From Pseudomonas viridiflava (GTDB lineage Bacteria; Pseudomonadota; Gammaproteobacteria; Pseudomonadales; Pseudomonadaceae): DNA of 64,000 bases. Positions 9,838 through 18,778 of the stretch are shown piece after piece (the first letter of the stretch is position 1; every line of letters begins with the position of its first letter). The notes beneath the pieces are model-generated. The model had not been told where the DNA came from. It did no database searches and worked only from the letters and a program-made list of their open reading frames with translations. The translations under genes and the position numbers were made by a program. The stretch covers positions 1 to 64,000 of the forward strand of contig NZ_UWFA01000416.1 in NCBI RefSeq assembly GCF_900601905.1, given 5' to 3'.

Positions 9838-10782
9838 ATGCTGCACCCGGATATTTCTGCCTTTCTGGATATGGTTGACGATGGCCGCCAGGCCGGTCGT
9901 CCAGCGCTGTATGAACTGAGCGTCGCGCAGGCGCGGGAAGAGTTCGAAGCCTCTTCGCAGGCGCTCAAAGCCAGTGCGCCGCCGATGCCGGTCGAGCACT
10001 TATGGCTGCCTGCGCGGCAAGGGCATGAGTTGCCAGCGCGGCTTTACCAACCGGTCGCCGACGCGTCGGCACTCAGGCCGGTATTGCTGTATCTGCATGG
10101 GGGTGGTTACACGGTCGGCAGTCTGGATTCTCACGACGGCCTCTGTCGCTCGCTGGCCCAGGCCTGTGGCTGTGCGGTGCTGGCGCTGGGTTACCGGCTG
10201 GCGCCTCAAGCTCCATTCCCGGCAGCGCTGGATGACACCCGCGATGCCTGGGACTGGCTGCAAAAACATGCCGCGGCATACGGCCTAGACGTGCAGCGCA
10301 TTGCTGTCGCCGGTGACAGCGCCGGGGCCACTCTGGCCAGTGTGCTGGCTGCCCAATTGGCCAGCGAGGGCGGGCCGGCGCCGCGAGCGCAGTTGCTGTT
10401 CTACCCGGCAACTGACGCAACCCGGCACAGCGAGTCTCAAGAGCTGTTTGCTGAAGGTTATTTGCTGGAAACCGCCAGCCTCGACTGGTTCTATCAGCAC
10501 TACGCACCTGATCTGGCGCAGCGGCATGACTGGCGTTGTTCACCGCTGTATGCAGCTGAGGCATTGCGCGGCAGTGCGCCTGCCTTGCTGTATGCCGCGC
10601 AATACGACCCGCTGCTGGACGAGGGCCTGGCGTATGCCGAGGCGTTACGTGAGCAGGGCGTCTCGGTGCAGGCGCAGCTGTGTCATGGCATGACCCATGA
10701 TTTTCTGAGGATGGGCGGGCTGGTGCCCGAAGTAGACAGTTATTTGCGGCAAGCGGCGCAGTTTCTTTCGCGCCACTGGTAG
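9838..10782 (+). CDS. HSL-family alpha/beta hydrolase (siderophore locus esterase)
   Basis: The 314-residue protein has the oxyanion motif HGGG (87-90), the nucleophile elbow GDSAG (Ser161) and a C-terminal Asp (QYDPL) and His (HGMTH), so the catalytic triad of the hormone-sensitive-lipase family is complete. No signal peptide is seen, so it should be cytoplasmic. The frame is also open from an ATG at 9808 that overlaps the NRPS stop (ATGA). The ATG at 9838 is preferred because GAGG lies 5 nt upstream and the protein then begins MLHPDI. Because the NRPS lacks a thioesterase, this enzyme could release or trim the peptide, or hydrolyse the siderophore after uptake. Both roles are inference from position. 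Confidence 0.85.
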   Translation: MLHPDISAFLDMVDDGRQAGRPALYELSVAQAREEFEASSQALKASAPPMPVEHLWLPARQGHELPARLYQPVADASALRPVLLYLHGGGYTVGSLDSHDGLCRSLAQACGCAVLALGYRLAPQAPFPAALDDTRDAWDWLQKHAAAYGLDVQRIAVAGDSAGATLASVLAAQLASEGGPAPRAQLLFYPATDATRHSESQELFAEGYLLETASLDWFYQHYAPDLAQRHDWRCSPLYAAEALRGSAPALLYAAQYDPLLDEGLAYAEALREQGVSVQAQLCHGMTHDFLRMGGLVPEVDSYLRQAAQFLSRHW

Positions 10783-10830
10783 CATCGTGGTGAAGCCTGA
10801 ACAGGCCTCTGTTCAGGCTTCACCACGATG
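10783..10830. terminator. Perfect 22-bp inverted repeat between convergent genes
   Basis: The arms 10783-10804 and 10809-10830 are exact reverse complements separated by the 4-nt loop GCCT. It lies between the stop of the + strand hydrolase and the stop of the - strand permease, so it most likely ends transcription in both directions. There is no clear U-run on either side. Confidence 0.75.
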
Positions 10831-10843
10831 GCAGCGCAACCGG

Positions 10844-12850
10844 TCAGTGCCGCTGGCGGTGCATCAGCCAGAGGAAGTACGGGCAACCGATAAAGGCTGC
10901 CAGCAACCCGGCAGACACCGGCCACGGGTAGGCGATATTACGTCCCATCCAGTCGGCTATGAGCATGACCAGGCCGCCGATGATTGCACTCAGCAAGATG
11001 TGCGGCGCAGTGCGGTGCACGCCGAGCTGGCGGGCGATGTGCGGCGCGATCAAACCCACGAAGCTCAGCGGGCCGACGATCAGCGTGGCGGTCGCGGTCA
11101 ACACTGCTGCTACGCCGAGAATTGCCAGGTGGCTCAGGCGTAACGGCAAACCGAGTGCCGAGGCGGCGCCGCCACCCAGGGTCAGCAAATCCAGCGGCCG
11201 CGACAGTAACAGGCTGACCAGCAGCATGACGACAGCGATTACCAGCGCTGTCAGCGCAGCTGGACCGTCGACGTGATAAGTCGAACCGGTCATCCAGCTC
11301 AACAGCAAGGTCATGCGCGGGTCTCCGCTGGCCATCAGCAGCGTGCTCAATGCTCCCATCAGCGTGGTCAGGCAGACCCCGGTCAGCAACAGACGCTCCG
11401 GACTCAAGGCACTGCGCCAGTTGAACCAGAACAGCGCGCCGAGGGTAAGCAGCGTGCCGGCGCAGGCCGCGGGCACCATCAAGGCTTGCGGTTGTGGCAC
11501 CAATAGAAACAAAACCATGACGCCCAGTGCAGCTCCGGAACTGGCCCCCAGCACTTCCGGGCTGGCCATCGGGTTACCGGTCAGGCGCTGGATCAACAAG
11601 CCAGCCACCGCCAACATGACCCCGGCGCTGAGCGAACCCATCACCCGTGGCCATCGCCATTGCAGCGCAGCGTCGAACTGTTCCAGGCTGCTCCAGTGCC
11701 AACCGTGCAAACCGATGCCCAGGCTGATCGCCGGGATAACCAGCAACAGGAGCAGCGCTGCGCCGACCCTGATGTACCGGCCAGGGTTGTGCAACCTGCG
11801 CCACGTGCTGCCCTGCTGCGCGACAATGCCGCCGCTGCGCTCACGTTTAAGCAGCCAGAGCAACAGCGGCACGCTGAACACGGCAGTGAGAATACCGGCT
11901 GGCACTTCACCGACAAAACGAGAAAGCTCCCGCGCGCATTGGTCCACCAGACACAGCAGCACCGCGCCCATCAGCGGAGCCCAGATCAGCCGTTGGCGCA
12001 AGGTGCGCGCTCCGCCGAGGCGGGCAATGGCTGGCGCTGCAAGGCCCACAAAACCGATGATGCCGACTGCACTGGTAACGAAGGCGCTAAGCGCTACGGC
12101 GACTACTAGCCCCAAGGTGCGCGTGGTGCGCAGCGAAACGCCGAGGCTGGCCGCGCTCTGGTCTTCAAGCCCCAGCACGGCCAGAGGCCTGGCGAGCAAA
12201 CCGGCAATCAGTGCGGCGACGGCCAGCCGAGGCGCCAGATAGGTCACGCCATCCCAGCCACTCTGGTTGAGTGAACCGGCTTGCCACAGCAGCAGGTCGA
12301 TGAGGTAGTCATGGTTGAACAACACCAGCAGCGAATTGATGGCGTTGCAATACAGGCTGATCACCATGCCAGCGAGGATAAAACGCAACGAGGACATCGT
12401 GCGGCTCCAGGCGAAGGCAAACAGCGCCAGCGTAGCAAGCCCGGCACCGACCAGCGTCACTCCCTCCAGGCCATGCAGCAGCAGGGCAGGTGCGGCGATC
12501 GTGGCTATCGACAGGGCCAGATTGGCTCCCGCCGCCACGCCCAGCGTGACCGGCTCGGCCAGCGGGTTGCGCAGTATTTGCTGAAACAACGTGCCCGCCA
12601 GCCCCAACGCAGCCCCCACCATCAGGCTGACCAGCAGGCGCGGCGCGAAGCTGAAATGCAACAGGACCTGACGCCCGTCATCCAGGTCAGGGGTCCACAG
12701 CGCTTGCCACCACAGCGTGCTGGGCAGCAGAGCCTGCAGGCCATGCACCGCGAGTAGCATGGCCAGCAGCGCCAGCACCAGAACCCATGGCAGAGGCCCC
12801 TGCATCAGCGCAGGGCGAGGGGGCGCAATGCCGATAGCCGATTCAGGCAT
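10844..12850 (-). CDS. fhuB: Fused FecCD-type ferric-siderophore permease (FhuB-like)
   Basis: The protein of about 668 residues contains two tandem FecCD permease halves, as in E. coli FhuB (about 660 residues). Both halves are rich in transmembrane helices and repeat the GxxGFVGLxAP-type segment (GFVGLAAPAIAR in the first half, FVGLIAPHIAR in the second). It should form the inner-membrane channel for a hydroxamate siderophore, driven by the FhuC-like ATPase at 22,118. An in-frame GTG at 12865 exists, but the ATG at 12850 has GGAGAG 7 nt upstream. That start overlaps the end of the binding-protein gene by 8 nt, suggesting translational coupling. Confidence 0.93.
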   Translation of the reverse strand: MPESAIGIAPPRPALMQGPLPWVLVLALLAMLLAVHGLQALLPSTLWWQALWTPDLDDGRQVLLHFSFAPRLLVSLMVGAALGLAGTLFQQILRNPLAEPVTLGVAAGANLALSIATIAAPALLLHGLEGVTLVGAGLATLALFAFAWSRTMSSLRFILAGMVISLYCNAINSLLVLFNHDYLIDLLLWQAGSLNQSGWDGVTYLAPRLAVAALIAGLLARPLAVLGLEDQSAASLGVSLRTTRTLGLVVAVALSAFVTSAVGIIGFVGLAAPAIARLGGARTLRQRLIWAPLMGAVLLCLVDQCARELSRFVGEVPAGILTAVFSVPLLLWLLKRERSGGIVAQQGSTWRRLHNPGRYIRVGAALLLLLVIPAISLGIGLHGWHWSSLEQFDAALQWRWPRVMGSLSAGVMLAVAGLLIQRLTGNPMASPEVLGASSGAALGVMVLFLLVPQPQALMVPAACAGTLLTLGALFWFNWRSALSPERLLLTGVCLTTLMGALSTLLMASGDPRMTLLLSWMTGSTYHVDGPAALTALVIAVVMLLVSLLLSRPLDLLTLGGGAASALGLPLRLSHLAILGVAAVLTATATLIVGPLSFVGLIAPHIARQLGVHRTAPHILLSAIIGGLVMLIADWMGRNIAYPWPVSAGLLAAFIGCPYFLWLMHRQRH

Positions 12851-13754
12851 GCTCGTGCTCTCCACGTTGACTCAGGTAGGTGCCGATCAGTTCGGCCAGA
12901 TTGAGTGCCGAGGCAGCAGCGCCGTAAGGGAAGAATTTGCCCAGCGCCAGGGTGTTGCCGCGTCGCACTGCGGGCAGGTTTTCCCATAGCGCGTTGGTCT
13001 GGCGCAGGCTCTGCAAGCGTGCCGATGTGGTGGGGATTTCGATGTACAGCAGGTGTGCATCCGGGGTTTCAGCGAGTCGTTCGACGCCAATCAGGGCAAT
13101 GCCCATGGCGCTGCTCGGGCCTTGCCAGGCATTGACCAGACCGAGCCGGTCGAGCACGTCCTGAATCATGCTGTTCTTGCCGTACACCGTCGCATGACGG
13201 CCGTCCTGATTGAGCACCGCCACACAGATCGGCGGTTGACCGCGTTGCGCCAGTTGCGCGCGCAATTGAATCAGCCGGGCTTCCCCTGCAGCGATCCAGC
13301 TCGCGGCCTGTTGCTGGCGGTCAATACGGGCTGCCAGCCGGGTCATGAAGTCGGTGGCGCTGGTCCAGACACTTTGGGCGCTGGGGTACACATCGACCAC
13401 TTCGGTAGGCGCAATGCCCTGCAGCGAGTGGGCGATGGCAGGCGGCATTTGATCGCTGAGGATCAATTGCGGGGAGAGTTCTTTGATCAATTCAAGGTTG
13501 GGCTCCCAGTAGGGACCCACGTCGAGGACTTCTGGAGGCAGTGGCGCAGTGGGCATGCGTCGGCTGTAATAACTGCCATCGGAGATCGCCAGTGGCGTGA
13601 CTCCCAGCGTCAACAGCGTTTCGGCCGCAGCCCAGTTGATGGCAATGATACGGTGCAGCGGAGCGGCGAAAAGGCTCATGGCGGGCAGGCCGCTGGCCAG
13701 CGCAAGCCCGCCCACGGCAAATCGTTGAATCAGGTGGCGACGGGTCAGAGGCAT
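12843..13754 (-). CDS. fhuD: FhuD-type ferric-siderophore binding protein
   Basis: The roughly 303-residue protein has the type-III binding-protein fold pattern: RIIAINWAAAETLLTLGV near the N-terminus, a long middle helix and a C-terminal lobe. It begins MPLTRRHLIQRF followed by a hydrophobic stretch ending AxA, which is a twin-arginine export signal. This start (13754) has AGAGG about 9 nt upstream and is preferred over the longer frame from 13805. It should deliver the iron-loaded siderophore to the permease that it overlaps by 8 nt. FhuD proteins bind hydroxamates, in keeping with the N-hydroxylase encoded nearby. Confidence 0.92.
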   Translation of the reverse strand: MPLTRRHLIQRFAVGGLALASGLPAMSLFAAPLHRIIAINWAAAETLLTLGVTPLAISDGSYYSRRMPTAPLPPEVLDVGPYWEPNLELIKELSPQLILSDQMPPAIAHSLQGIAPTEVVDVYPSAQSVWTSATDFMTRLAARIDRQQQAASWIAAGEARLIQLRAQLAQRGQPPICVAVLNQDGRHATVYGKNSMIQDVLDRLGLVNAWQGPSSAMGIALIGVERLAETPDAHLLYIEIPTTSARLQSLRQTNALWENLPAVRRGNTLALGKFFPYGAAASALNLAELIGTYLSQRGEHEHA

Positions 13755-13804
13755 GTTCGTGTTCCTCTGTGGTAACGGGTCATCGTGATCCTCCGAAAAC
13801 GACA

Positions 13805-13831
13805 CCGGGCCCCTTGATCAAAGGAGCCCGG
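13805..13831 (-). terminator. Hairpin between receptor and fhuD genes
   Basis: CCGGGC (13805-13810) pairs with GCCCGG (13826-13831), and CCTT pairs with AAGG across one mismatch. On the - strand the hairpin is followed by a short U-rich stretch (UCGUUUUC). It would stop or attenuate transcription from the receptor gene into fhuD. Confidence 0.55.
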
Positions 13832-13923
13832 CTGGAAGGTTAAGCAACGCGCTGACAGGCGTTGTCTGCCCGGCGCAGCAACGTGAGGCGCGGACAGACG
13901 TAACCCGAAAGATCAGGCGTTGA

Positions 13924-16326
13924 TCACCATTTGTATTTCACGCTGGTCAGCAAGGTACGGCGCATACCCGGGTAGCACTCGTAAGAGTCATCGCACGTGG
14001 CGGCGTATTTCTCGTCGAGCAGGTTCTGAGCATTCACCGAGACCGTCACGTTCTTGTTGATCGGGTAGCTCGCGCCCGCGTCGAACAGGGTGTAGTTGTC
14101 GATGTGGAAGGTGTTGGCGTTATCGCCGTAGAGCACGCCGGTATAACGTGCGCCGCCACCCAGGCTGAGGCCATTGAGGATCGTGTCGTGGAAGGTGTAG
14201 TTCAGCCAGGTTGAAGCCATGTGCTTGGGCACGTTGGCCGGACGATTACCCTCGTCGCCACGGTTGCTCTTGGTGATCTCGGCCTTGGTGTAGGTGTAGG
14301 ACGCAATCAGGTCCCAGTTCTGGTCCAGTTTGGCTTTGACCTCGGCCTCGATACCGCGCGACTGCTGTTCGCCATTGGAGACCGAGAAACCGGTGCTCAC
14401 GCCATTGACCAGTTCCGGGGTCAGCACGTTGGTCTTGGTCAGGTCGTAAGCGGCCAGGGTCATCAGGATGGCGTCGGTCGGCTGGTATTTGACCCCCGCT
14501 TCCCACTGGTGCGCTTCGCTCGAATCAAAGGCATTGCCACCGCGGTCCAGGCCAGTGTTGGGCGCAAAGGACTCGGAATAGCTGACGTACGGCGCCAGGC
14601 CGAACTCGGTCAGGTAGGTCAGGCCCAGGCGGCCGGTAAAAGCATTGTCTTTCTGGTTCGATGAGGCACCGACGTAGTTGTCCAGGTCATTGCGCACATA
14701 GTCGTAGCGACCGCCTGCGGTCAGGATCCAGTGATCGTCGAACTTGATCTGGTCCTGAATGTAGCCACCGATCTGCTCGATGCTCTGGTCATAGTTGATC
14801 GAGCCGATGCTGTTGGCCTGGGTTGGGCGGGTCACCGACTGGCCGTAGACCGGGTTGTAGACGTTCAGGTCCGGGCCGCGCACGCGCCAGCGAGTGACGT
14901 CGGCGTCCTGCCAGGTGTAATCCACGCCGGTCAGCAGCTTGTGGGTCAACGGGCCGGTCTGGAAGTCAGCCTGCAGCTGGTTGTCCAGTGCAAAGGTGTT
15001 CATGTGCTGATCAAAACGGTCGGCACCGCGAATGGTATTGCCGGTGCCGATATCGACACTGAACGGCAGCAGGTTCTGGAAGATCACATCGACCTGACCG
15101 TAGCGGGCGTTCTGGCGGAATTCCCATGTGTCGTCGAAGCGGTGACGGAATTCGTAACCGAAGCTGTACTGATCCTGGTTCAGGTGGTTGAAGCTGTGGT
15201 CACCCATCAGCGTGTCGGTGGTATGACCGGTCGGCGTGCTGTACGCAAACAGCGAACCACCGTTGCGGTCCCGCAGGAAGTCGCTCAGGAAGGTCAGGCT
15301 GGTGTCTTCATCCGGGGCCCAGGTGAAGGAGGGCGCGATGTACAGGCGATCGTCTTTGACCTCATGCCCATCGTTGTAGTCCACCTGGGTGTTGGTGTCG
15401 CGTACCGAACCGACGACGCGATAGAGGAAGTGTTGCTGATCGTCCAGTGCGCCCCCGAGGTCGAACTGGCCTTGTCGGCGGTCATAGTTACCGACGGAAA
15501 GCTGTACTTCGTTGACGTGGTTGACTTCGGGTTTCTTGCTGACGCGGTTGATGATGCCGCCAGCATCGCCCTGGCCGAACAGGGTCGAGGACGGGCCTTT
15601 GACCACGTCGATGCGGTCAAACGCATAAGGCTCGCTGCGGAAGAACGCATAGCTGTTGTTCTGCTGACGCAGGCCATTGAGGTAGTCGCTGGTGGACTGA
15701 CCGTTGAAGCCGCGAATGTAGAGCCAGTCGAAACCTTTCGGATCCAGACCATAAGCTTCCACTTTGACGCCCGGCACATAGCGCAACGCGTCCGTGACGG
15801 TTTGCGCGCCCTGGTCTTCCATCTGCTTGCGGGTCACCACGGAGATGGACTGCGGGATTTCGATCAGCGGTGTGTTGGTCTTGCTGGCGCTGTTGCTGGT
15901 TTTCGGAACGTAGCTCTCGTAACCCTCCGGCACTGCTGCGCGACCGGAAATGATCTGGTCGGGAATGGTCAGCGGGCCGCTGGTTGGCGCTGCGGCTAGC
16001 AAGGTGACCCGGCTACCTTCGATCTGATACTGGATGCCCGTCCCACGGAGCAGCGAGTTCAGTGCCTGGGTCGGTTCGATTTCACCGTGCAGCTCGGGGC
16101 TGCGCAGGTTCTGCAATTGAGCCGGGTTGAACACGATCTGCAAGTCAGACTGAGTACCGAGGCTGATCAGCGCCGAACCCAGCGGTTGCGCCGGAATATC
16201 GATGCGTACCGGCGCGGCAACCGCGCTGGCGGTGGTCAAAGCCAGGCCCAGCGCGGCGCTGCTGATCAGCATGGCCAGACGGCTAGTCGGGTATTTGAGG
16301 GCTGGGGTCTTGCTTTTACCAATCAA
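13924..16326 (-). CDS. TonB-dependent ferric-siderophore receptor with STN signalling domain
   Basis: The 800-residue protein has a signal peptide (ending AVAA), an STN domain (about 40-115), a plug (about 150-260, IEIPQSISVVTRKQMEDQ) and a 22-strand-type barrel ending in aromatic Trp. It resembles the FoxA/FpvA class that imports hydroxamate siderophores. The STN domain normally touches a FecR-type anti-sigma factor, but no FecI/FecR pair lies in this window. Translation appears to start at TTG 16326, with AGGAG about 8 nt upstream. It lies in the same orientation as the exporter upstream and fhuD-fhuB downstream. Confidence 0.95.
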   Translation of the reverse strand: MIGKSKTPALKYPTSRLAMLISSAALGLALTTASAVAAPVRIDIPAQPLGSALISLGTQSDLQIVFNPAQLQNLRSPELHGEIEPTQALNSLLRGTGIQYQIEGSRVTLLAAAPTSGPLTIPDQIISGRAAVPEGYESYVPKTSNSASKTNTPLIEIPQSISVVTRKQMEDQGAQTVTDALRYVPGVKVEAYGLDPKGFDWLYIRGFNGQSTSDYLNGLRQQNNSYAFFRSEPYAFDRIDVVKGPSSTLFGQGDAGGIINRVSKKPEVNHVNEVQLSVGNYDRRQGQFDLGGALDDQQHFLYRVVGSVRDTNTQVDYNDGHEVKDDRLYIAPSFTWAPDEDTSLTFLSDFLRDRNGGSLFAYSTPTGHTTDTLMGDHSFNHLNQDQYSFGYEFRHRFDDTWEFRQNARYGQVDVIFQNLLPFSVDIGTGNTIRGADRFDQHMNTFALDNQLQADFQTGPLTHKLLTGVDYTWQDADVTRWRVRGPDLNVYNPVYGQSVTRPTQANSIGSINYDQSIEQIGGYIQDQIKFDDHWILTAGGRYDYVRNDLDNYVGASSNQKDNAFTGRLGLTYLTEFGLAPYVSYSESFAPNTGLDRGGNAFDSSEAHQWEAGVKYQPTDAILMTLAAYDLTKTNVLTPELVNGVSTGFSVSNGEQQSRGIEAEVKAKLDQNWDLIASYTYTKAEITKSNRGDEGNRPANVPKHMASTWLNYTFHDTILNGLSLGGGARYTGVLYGDNANTFHIDNYTLFDAGASYPINKNVTVSVNAQNLLDEKYAATCDDSYECYPGMRRTLLTSVKYKW

Positions 16327-16410
16327 TTTTTACGCTCCTGGGTGTTGATTTTTCGAGTGCTATTTTTAGTTTTTGGGTGTTGGCGGTGACAGACAGCTTT
16401 TTTTGACTAA

Positions 16411-16435
16411 GGCACCCGCTGTAATCAGGGGCGCC
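16411..16435. terminator. Possible terminator after the ABC exporter gene
   Basis: GGCACCC (16411-16417) pairs with GGGCGCC (16429-16435), with one G-U pair and an 11-nt loop. It lies 9 nt past the exporter stop. There is no U-run on the - strand, so the call is weak. Confidence 0.35.
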
Positions 16436-16443
16436 TTGATGAA

Positions 16444-18135
16444 TCAGGTGAGTGCGATATCGGGGCTGGTTGACGAGGTGTCCTTGTTCTGGCGCTGGAC
16501 CTCGACGATTTTTCCGGCGCTCATGCGCAGCAATCGGTCGGCGACATCGAAGTAGCGATCGTCGTGGGAAATCACGATCAGGGTCTTGCCCTGGGCGCGC
16601 AGCTCCGGCAGCAGCTCGGTGTAGAAAATGCGCCGGAACTCAGGGTCCTGGTCGGCGGCCCATTCATCGAACACCAGCACCGGGCGTTTCTCGAGCCAGG
16701 CTTGAACCAGGGCTAGACGTTTGCGCTGACCGGTGGAAAGGTCGGTGGTGGAGTAGCTATGGTCGTTCAGCGAAACCTTGTGGGCAATTTCCAGCCGCTC
16801 CAGATAACGGTTGGCTTCTGCGGGGATTTCGGCGCTGTCCTTGAGCAGGTCTTCGAACAGGAAGTAGTCGGCAAAAATAGTCGTGAACAGCTGGCGGTAG
16901 TCGTCGCGGTTGCTGTCGTCGACAGGTTTGCCATCAATCAATACCTGGCCACTCTGTGGCACATAAAGGCCCAGCAGCAGTTTGATCATGCTGGTTTTGC
17001 CGCAGCCGTTTTCGCCCGCGATAAACAGAATCTCACCGCGCTGGATGGTCAGATTGACCGGGCCGACACCAAAGCCGGGGCTACCGTCTTCGGTAGGGTA
17101 GTGGTAGCTCAGGTCGCGCAGTTCGATCTGCTCGATGTCCAGGGTCTTGCGCTCATCGTCGCGCAACAGCAGGTTGGGCTCCGGAGAAGAGAAGCGGATC
17201 GACAGCTCGGCAATGCGTCGGAAGGCGACCTGAGCGCGACTGACGATAGGCAGGTTGCCGACCAGATGCTCAAGCGGGCCTTTCATGTACAGCAACACCA
17301 GGATGAAGCCGCTGAGGGTGGCTTTATCCGTGCTCGGCCAGATTGATTCATAAGCCAGGGCCAGACCGATGACAATGAAGAACAGCGTCGAACCGAAGCC
17401 TTTGGCGACCACAAACAGGTTGATCGAACGCACCTGAATATCGCAGATACGATCGATGGTGCCTTGCAGACGCTCGTTGTAGTGCTGGAAACGGCGCGGG
17501 CGGCTGATGCGCAGTTCCTTGGCGCCTTCGGCCAGGGCGCGGTAGTGCTTTTGCAGTTCGTCTTCTTCTTCGCGAGCCTGAAAGAACCCACGAATGCCAC
17601 GGCTGCGCACCAGAAACTGGATAGCGCTGCCAATGATGATGGCGACCGCCGTGGTGAGGAACATCGGCAGCGACAGGACCGCCAGATAGCCCAGGCAGCT
17701 CAGGCAGACTGTCAGCGACACCGCCAGCGGAGCGAAGGCGAACACGAAATCGCTGATGGTATCGATGTCGTGCGTCAGCACAGGGATCAGGCGATGACTG
17801 CGATAGCGCTCGATCTGCTCGATAGGGGCAGAGATGATCTTGCTGCCCAGCTCTTTACGCAAGCGTGCGATGGAGTGCTGACCGACATAGTTGGTGCCGA
17901 TGTCAGAAATGATCGACCCCACCAGCGCCAGCACACAGAGGCCGGCGAACCCTGCCAGCAAGCCTGATTGCATGCCACCTTCGGAATTCAGGCTGTGGTT
18001 GATGGTGGCCAGTAGCGCAGTAATGCTGGCACCGCCGATGATGCCGAGGACCGTCGCCATCAGCAACTGTGGCCAGAATGGCCGCAGCAGCTTGAAAAGC
18101 TCACCAAGGGTGCTTTGTGGGGGAGTCTGCATCAT
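16444..18135 (-). CDS. Peptide/siderophore ABC exporter (PvdE/SyrD class)
   Basis: The protein of about 563 residues fuses a six-helix membrane domain (residues about 15-300) to an ATPase domain with Walker A GENGCGKTS, signature STGQRKR and Walker B VLVFDEWA. This matches the cyclic-peptide/siderophore exporter family that moves NRPS products from cytoplasm to periplasm. The start is the ATG at 18135 (an ATGATG pair), with AGGA about 5 nt upstream; the longer frame from 18216 has no such site. It diverges from the N-hydroxylase gene and likely exports the product or precursor of this locus. Confidence 0.93.
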   Translation of the reverse strand: MMQTPPQSTLGELFKLLRPFWPQLLMATVLGIIGGASITALLATINHSLNSEGGMQSGLLAGFAGLCVLALVGSIISDIGTNYVGQHSIARLRKELGSKIISAPIEQIERYRSHRLIPVLTHDIDTISDFVFAFAPLAVSLTVCLSCLGYLAVLSLPMFLTTAVAIIIGSAIQFLVRSRGIRGFFQAREEEDELQKHYRALAEGAKELRISRPRRFQHYNERLQGTIDRICDIQVRSINLFVVAKGFGSTLFFIVIGLALAYESIWPSTDKATLSGFILVLLYMKGPLEHLVGNLPIVSRAQVAFRRIAELSIRFSSPEPNLLLRDDERKTLDIEQIELRDLSYHYPTEDGSPGFGVGPVNLTIQRGEILFIAGENGCGKTSMIKLLLGLYVPQSGQVLIDGKPVDDSNRDDYRQLFTTIFADYFLFEDLLKDSAEIPAEANRYLERLEIAHKVSLNDHSYSTTDLSTGQRKRLALVQAWLEKRPVLVFDEWAADQDPEFRRIFYTELLPELRAQGKTLIVISHDDRYFDVADRLLRMSAGKIVEVQRQNKDTSSTSPDIALT

Positions 18136-18778
18136 TTTTTCCTGGGCTCTGCGGCCACCGTCGGGCGCGCTGGAATTCAAGGGCTGATCGGTGTCTTGAC
18201 CTGAGAGGCAGGCCAATCCGAATCATTCTTGTTAAGACGAGTGAGCGGAGGAAAATTTAAGAAAAAAACCCATGCTGGCGATTAGCCTCTTGTAGTGCGG
18301 GATTCTTCGTCTGAGCCAGTCCTGTCAGGCGCAGGCTCGCTGCAGTGAGAAACAGCAGAACTCCCATTCCTGACACCGCGCTGTCGCGCAGCTGGCACTG
18401 CCCCAACCGGGGCCGGATTTATCCGCGAACGCGGCATTTGCAGCGTTAAAGCTGCAGTGGATGAACGGCTTTTTGGCGTATAGAACAGATCGCCTTCCGA
18501 TGCCTGAGGCGAGGAGGCGGGTCGACTGCGCTTCAGCCTGGCGCTCTGCTTCTGTGGCGCGATACGCAAATGAGAAACATTACTAAAGTTTTCCCGAGCG
18601 CCCTCGTCACTACCTTTGAATGCACTTTTGAAAGCGCTTCTTCTTCTGGCGCGATGCGCAGGAGTTGGAAAAGGCAGGCTGCGCCGTGACGGCGGAGTAA
18701 CGCCACCCTCGGGGTGAGGGAGATTTATTCCGGCCCGCGTCGTGCTCCACAGCTACCGTGAAACAGGACACTGGCATC
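18136..18778. other. Divergent intergenic region of exporter and N-hydroxylase
   Basis: This 643-bp region separates two divergently transcribed siderophore genes. No convincing gene is seen; short open frames have poor coding composition. It holds a Fur-like site (18571-18585) and an AT-rich stretch near 18240-18270 that could hold the exporter promoter. Confidence 0.6.
18571..18585. promoter_or_regulatory. Candidate Fur box
   Basis: TGAGAAACATTACTA fits the 7-1-7 Fur pattern TGATAATNATTATCA at most positions. It lies about 195 bp before the N-hydroxylase start and about 435 bp before the exporter start. This is a pattern match only. Confidence 0.45.

Noticed and set aside
14731..15999. 422-codon + strand frame opposite the receptor
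   Set aside because: It mirrors the TonB receptor; Val/Ala-rich repetitive composition and no family.
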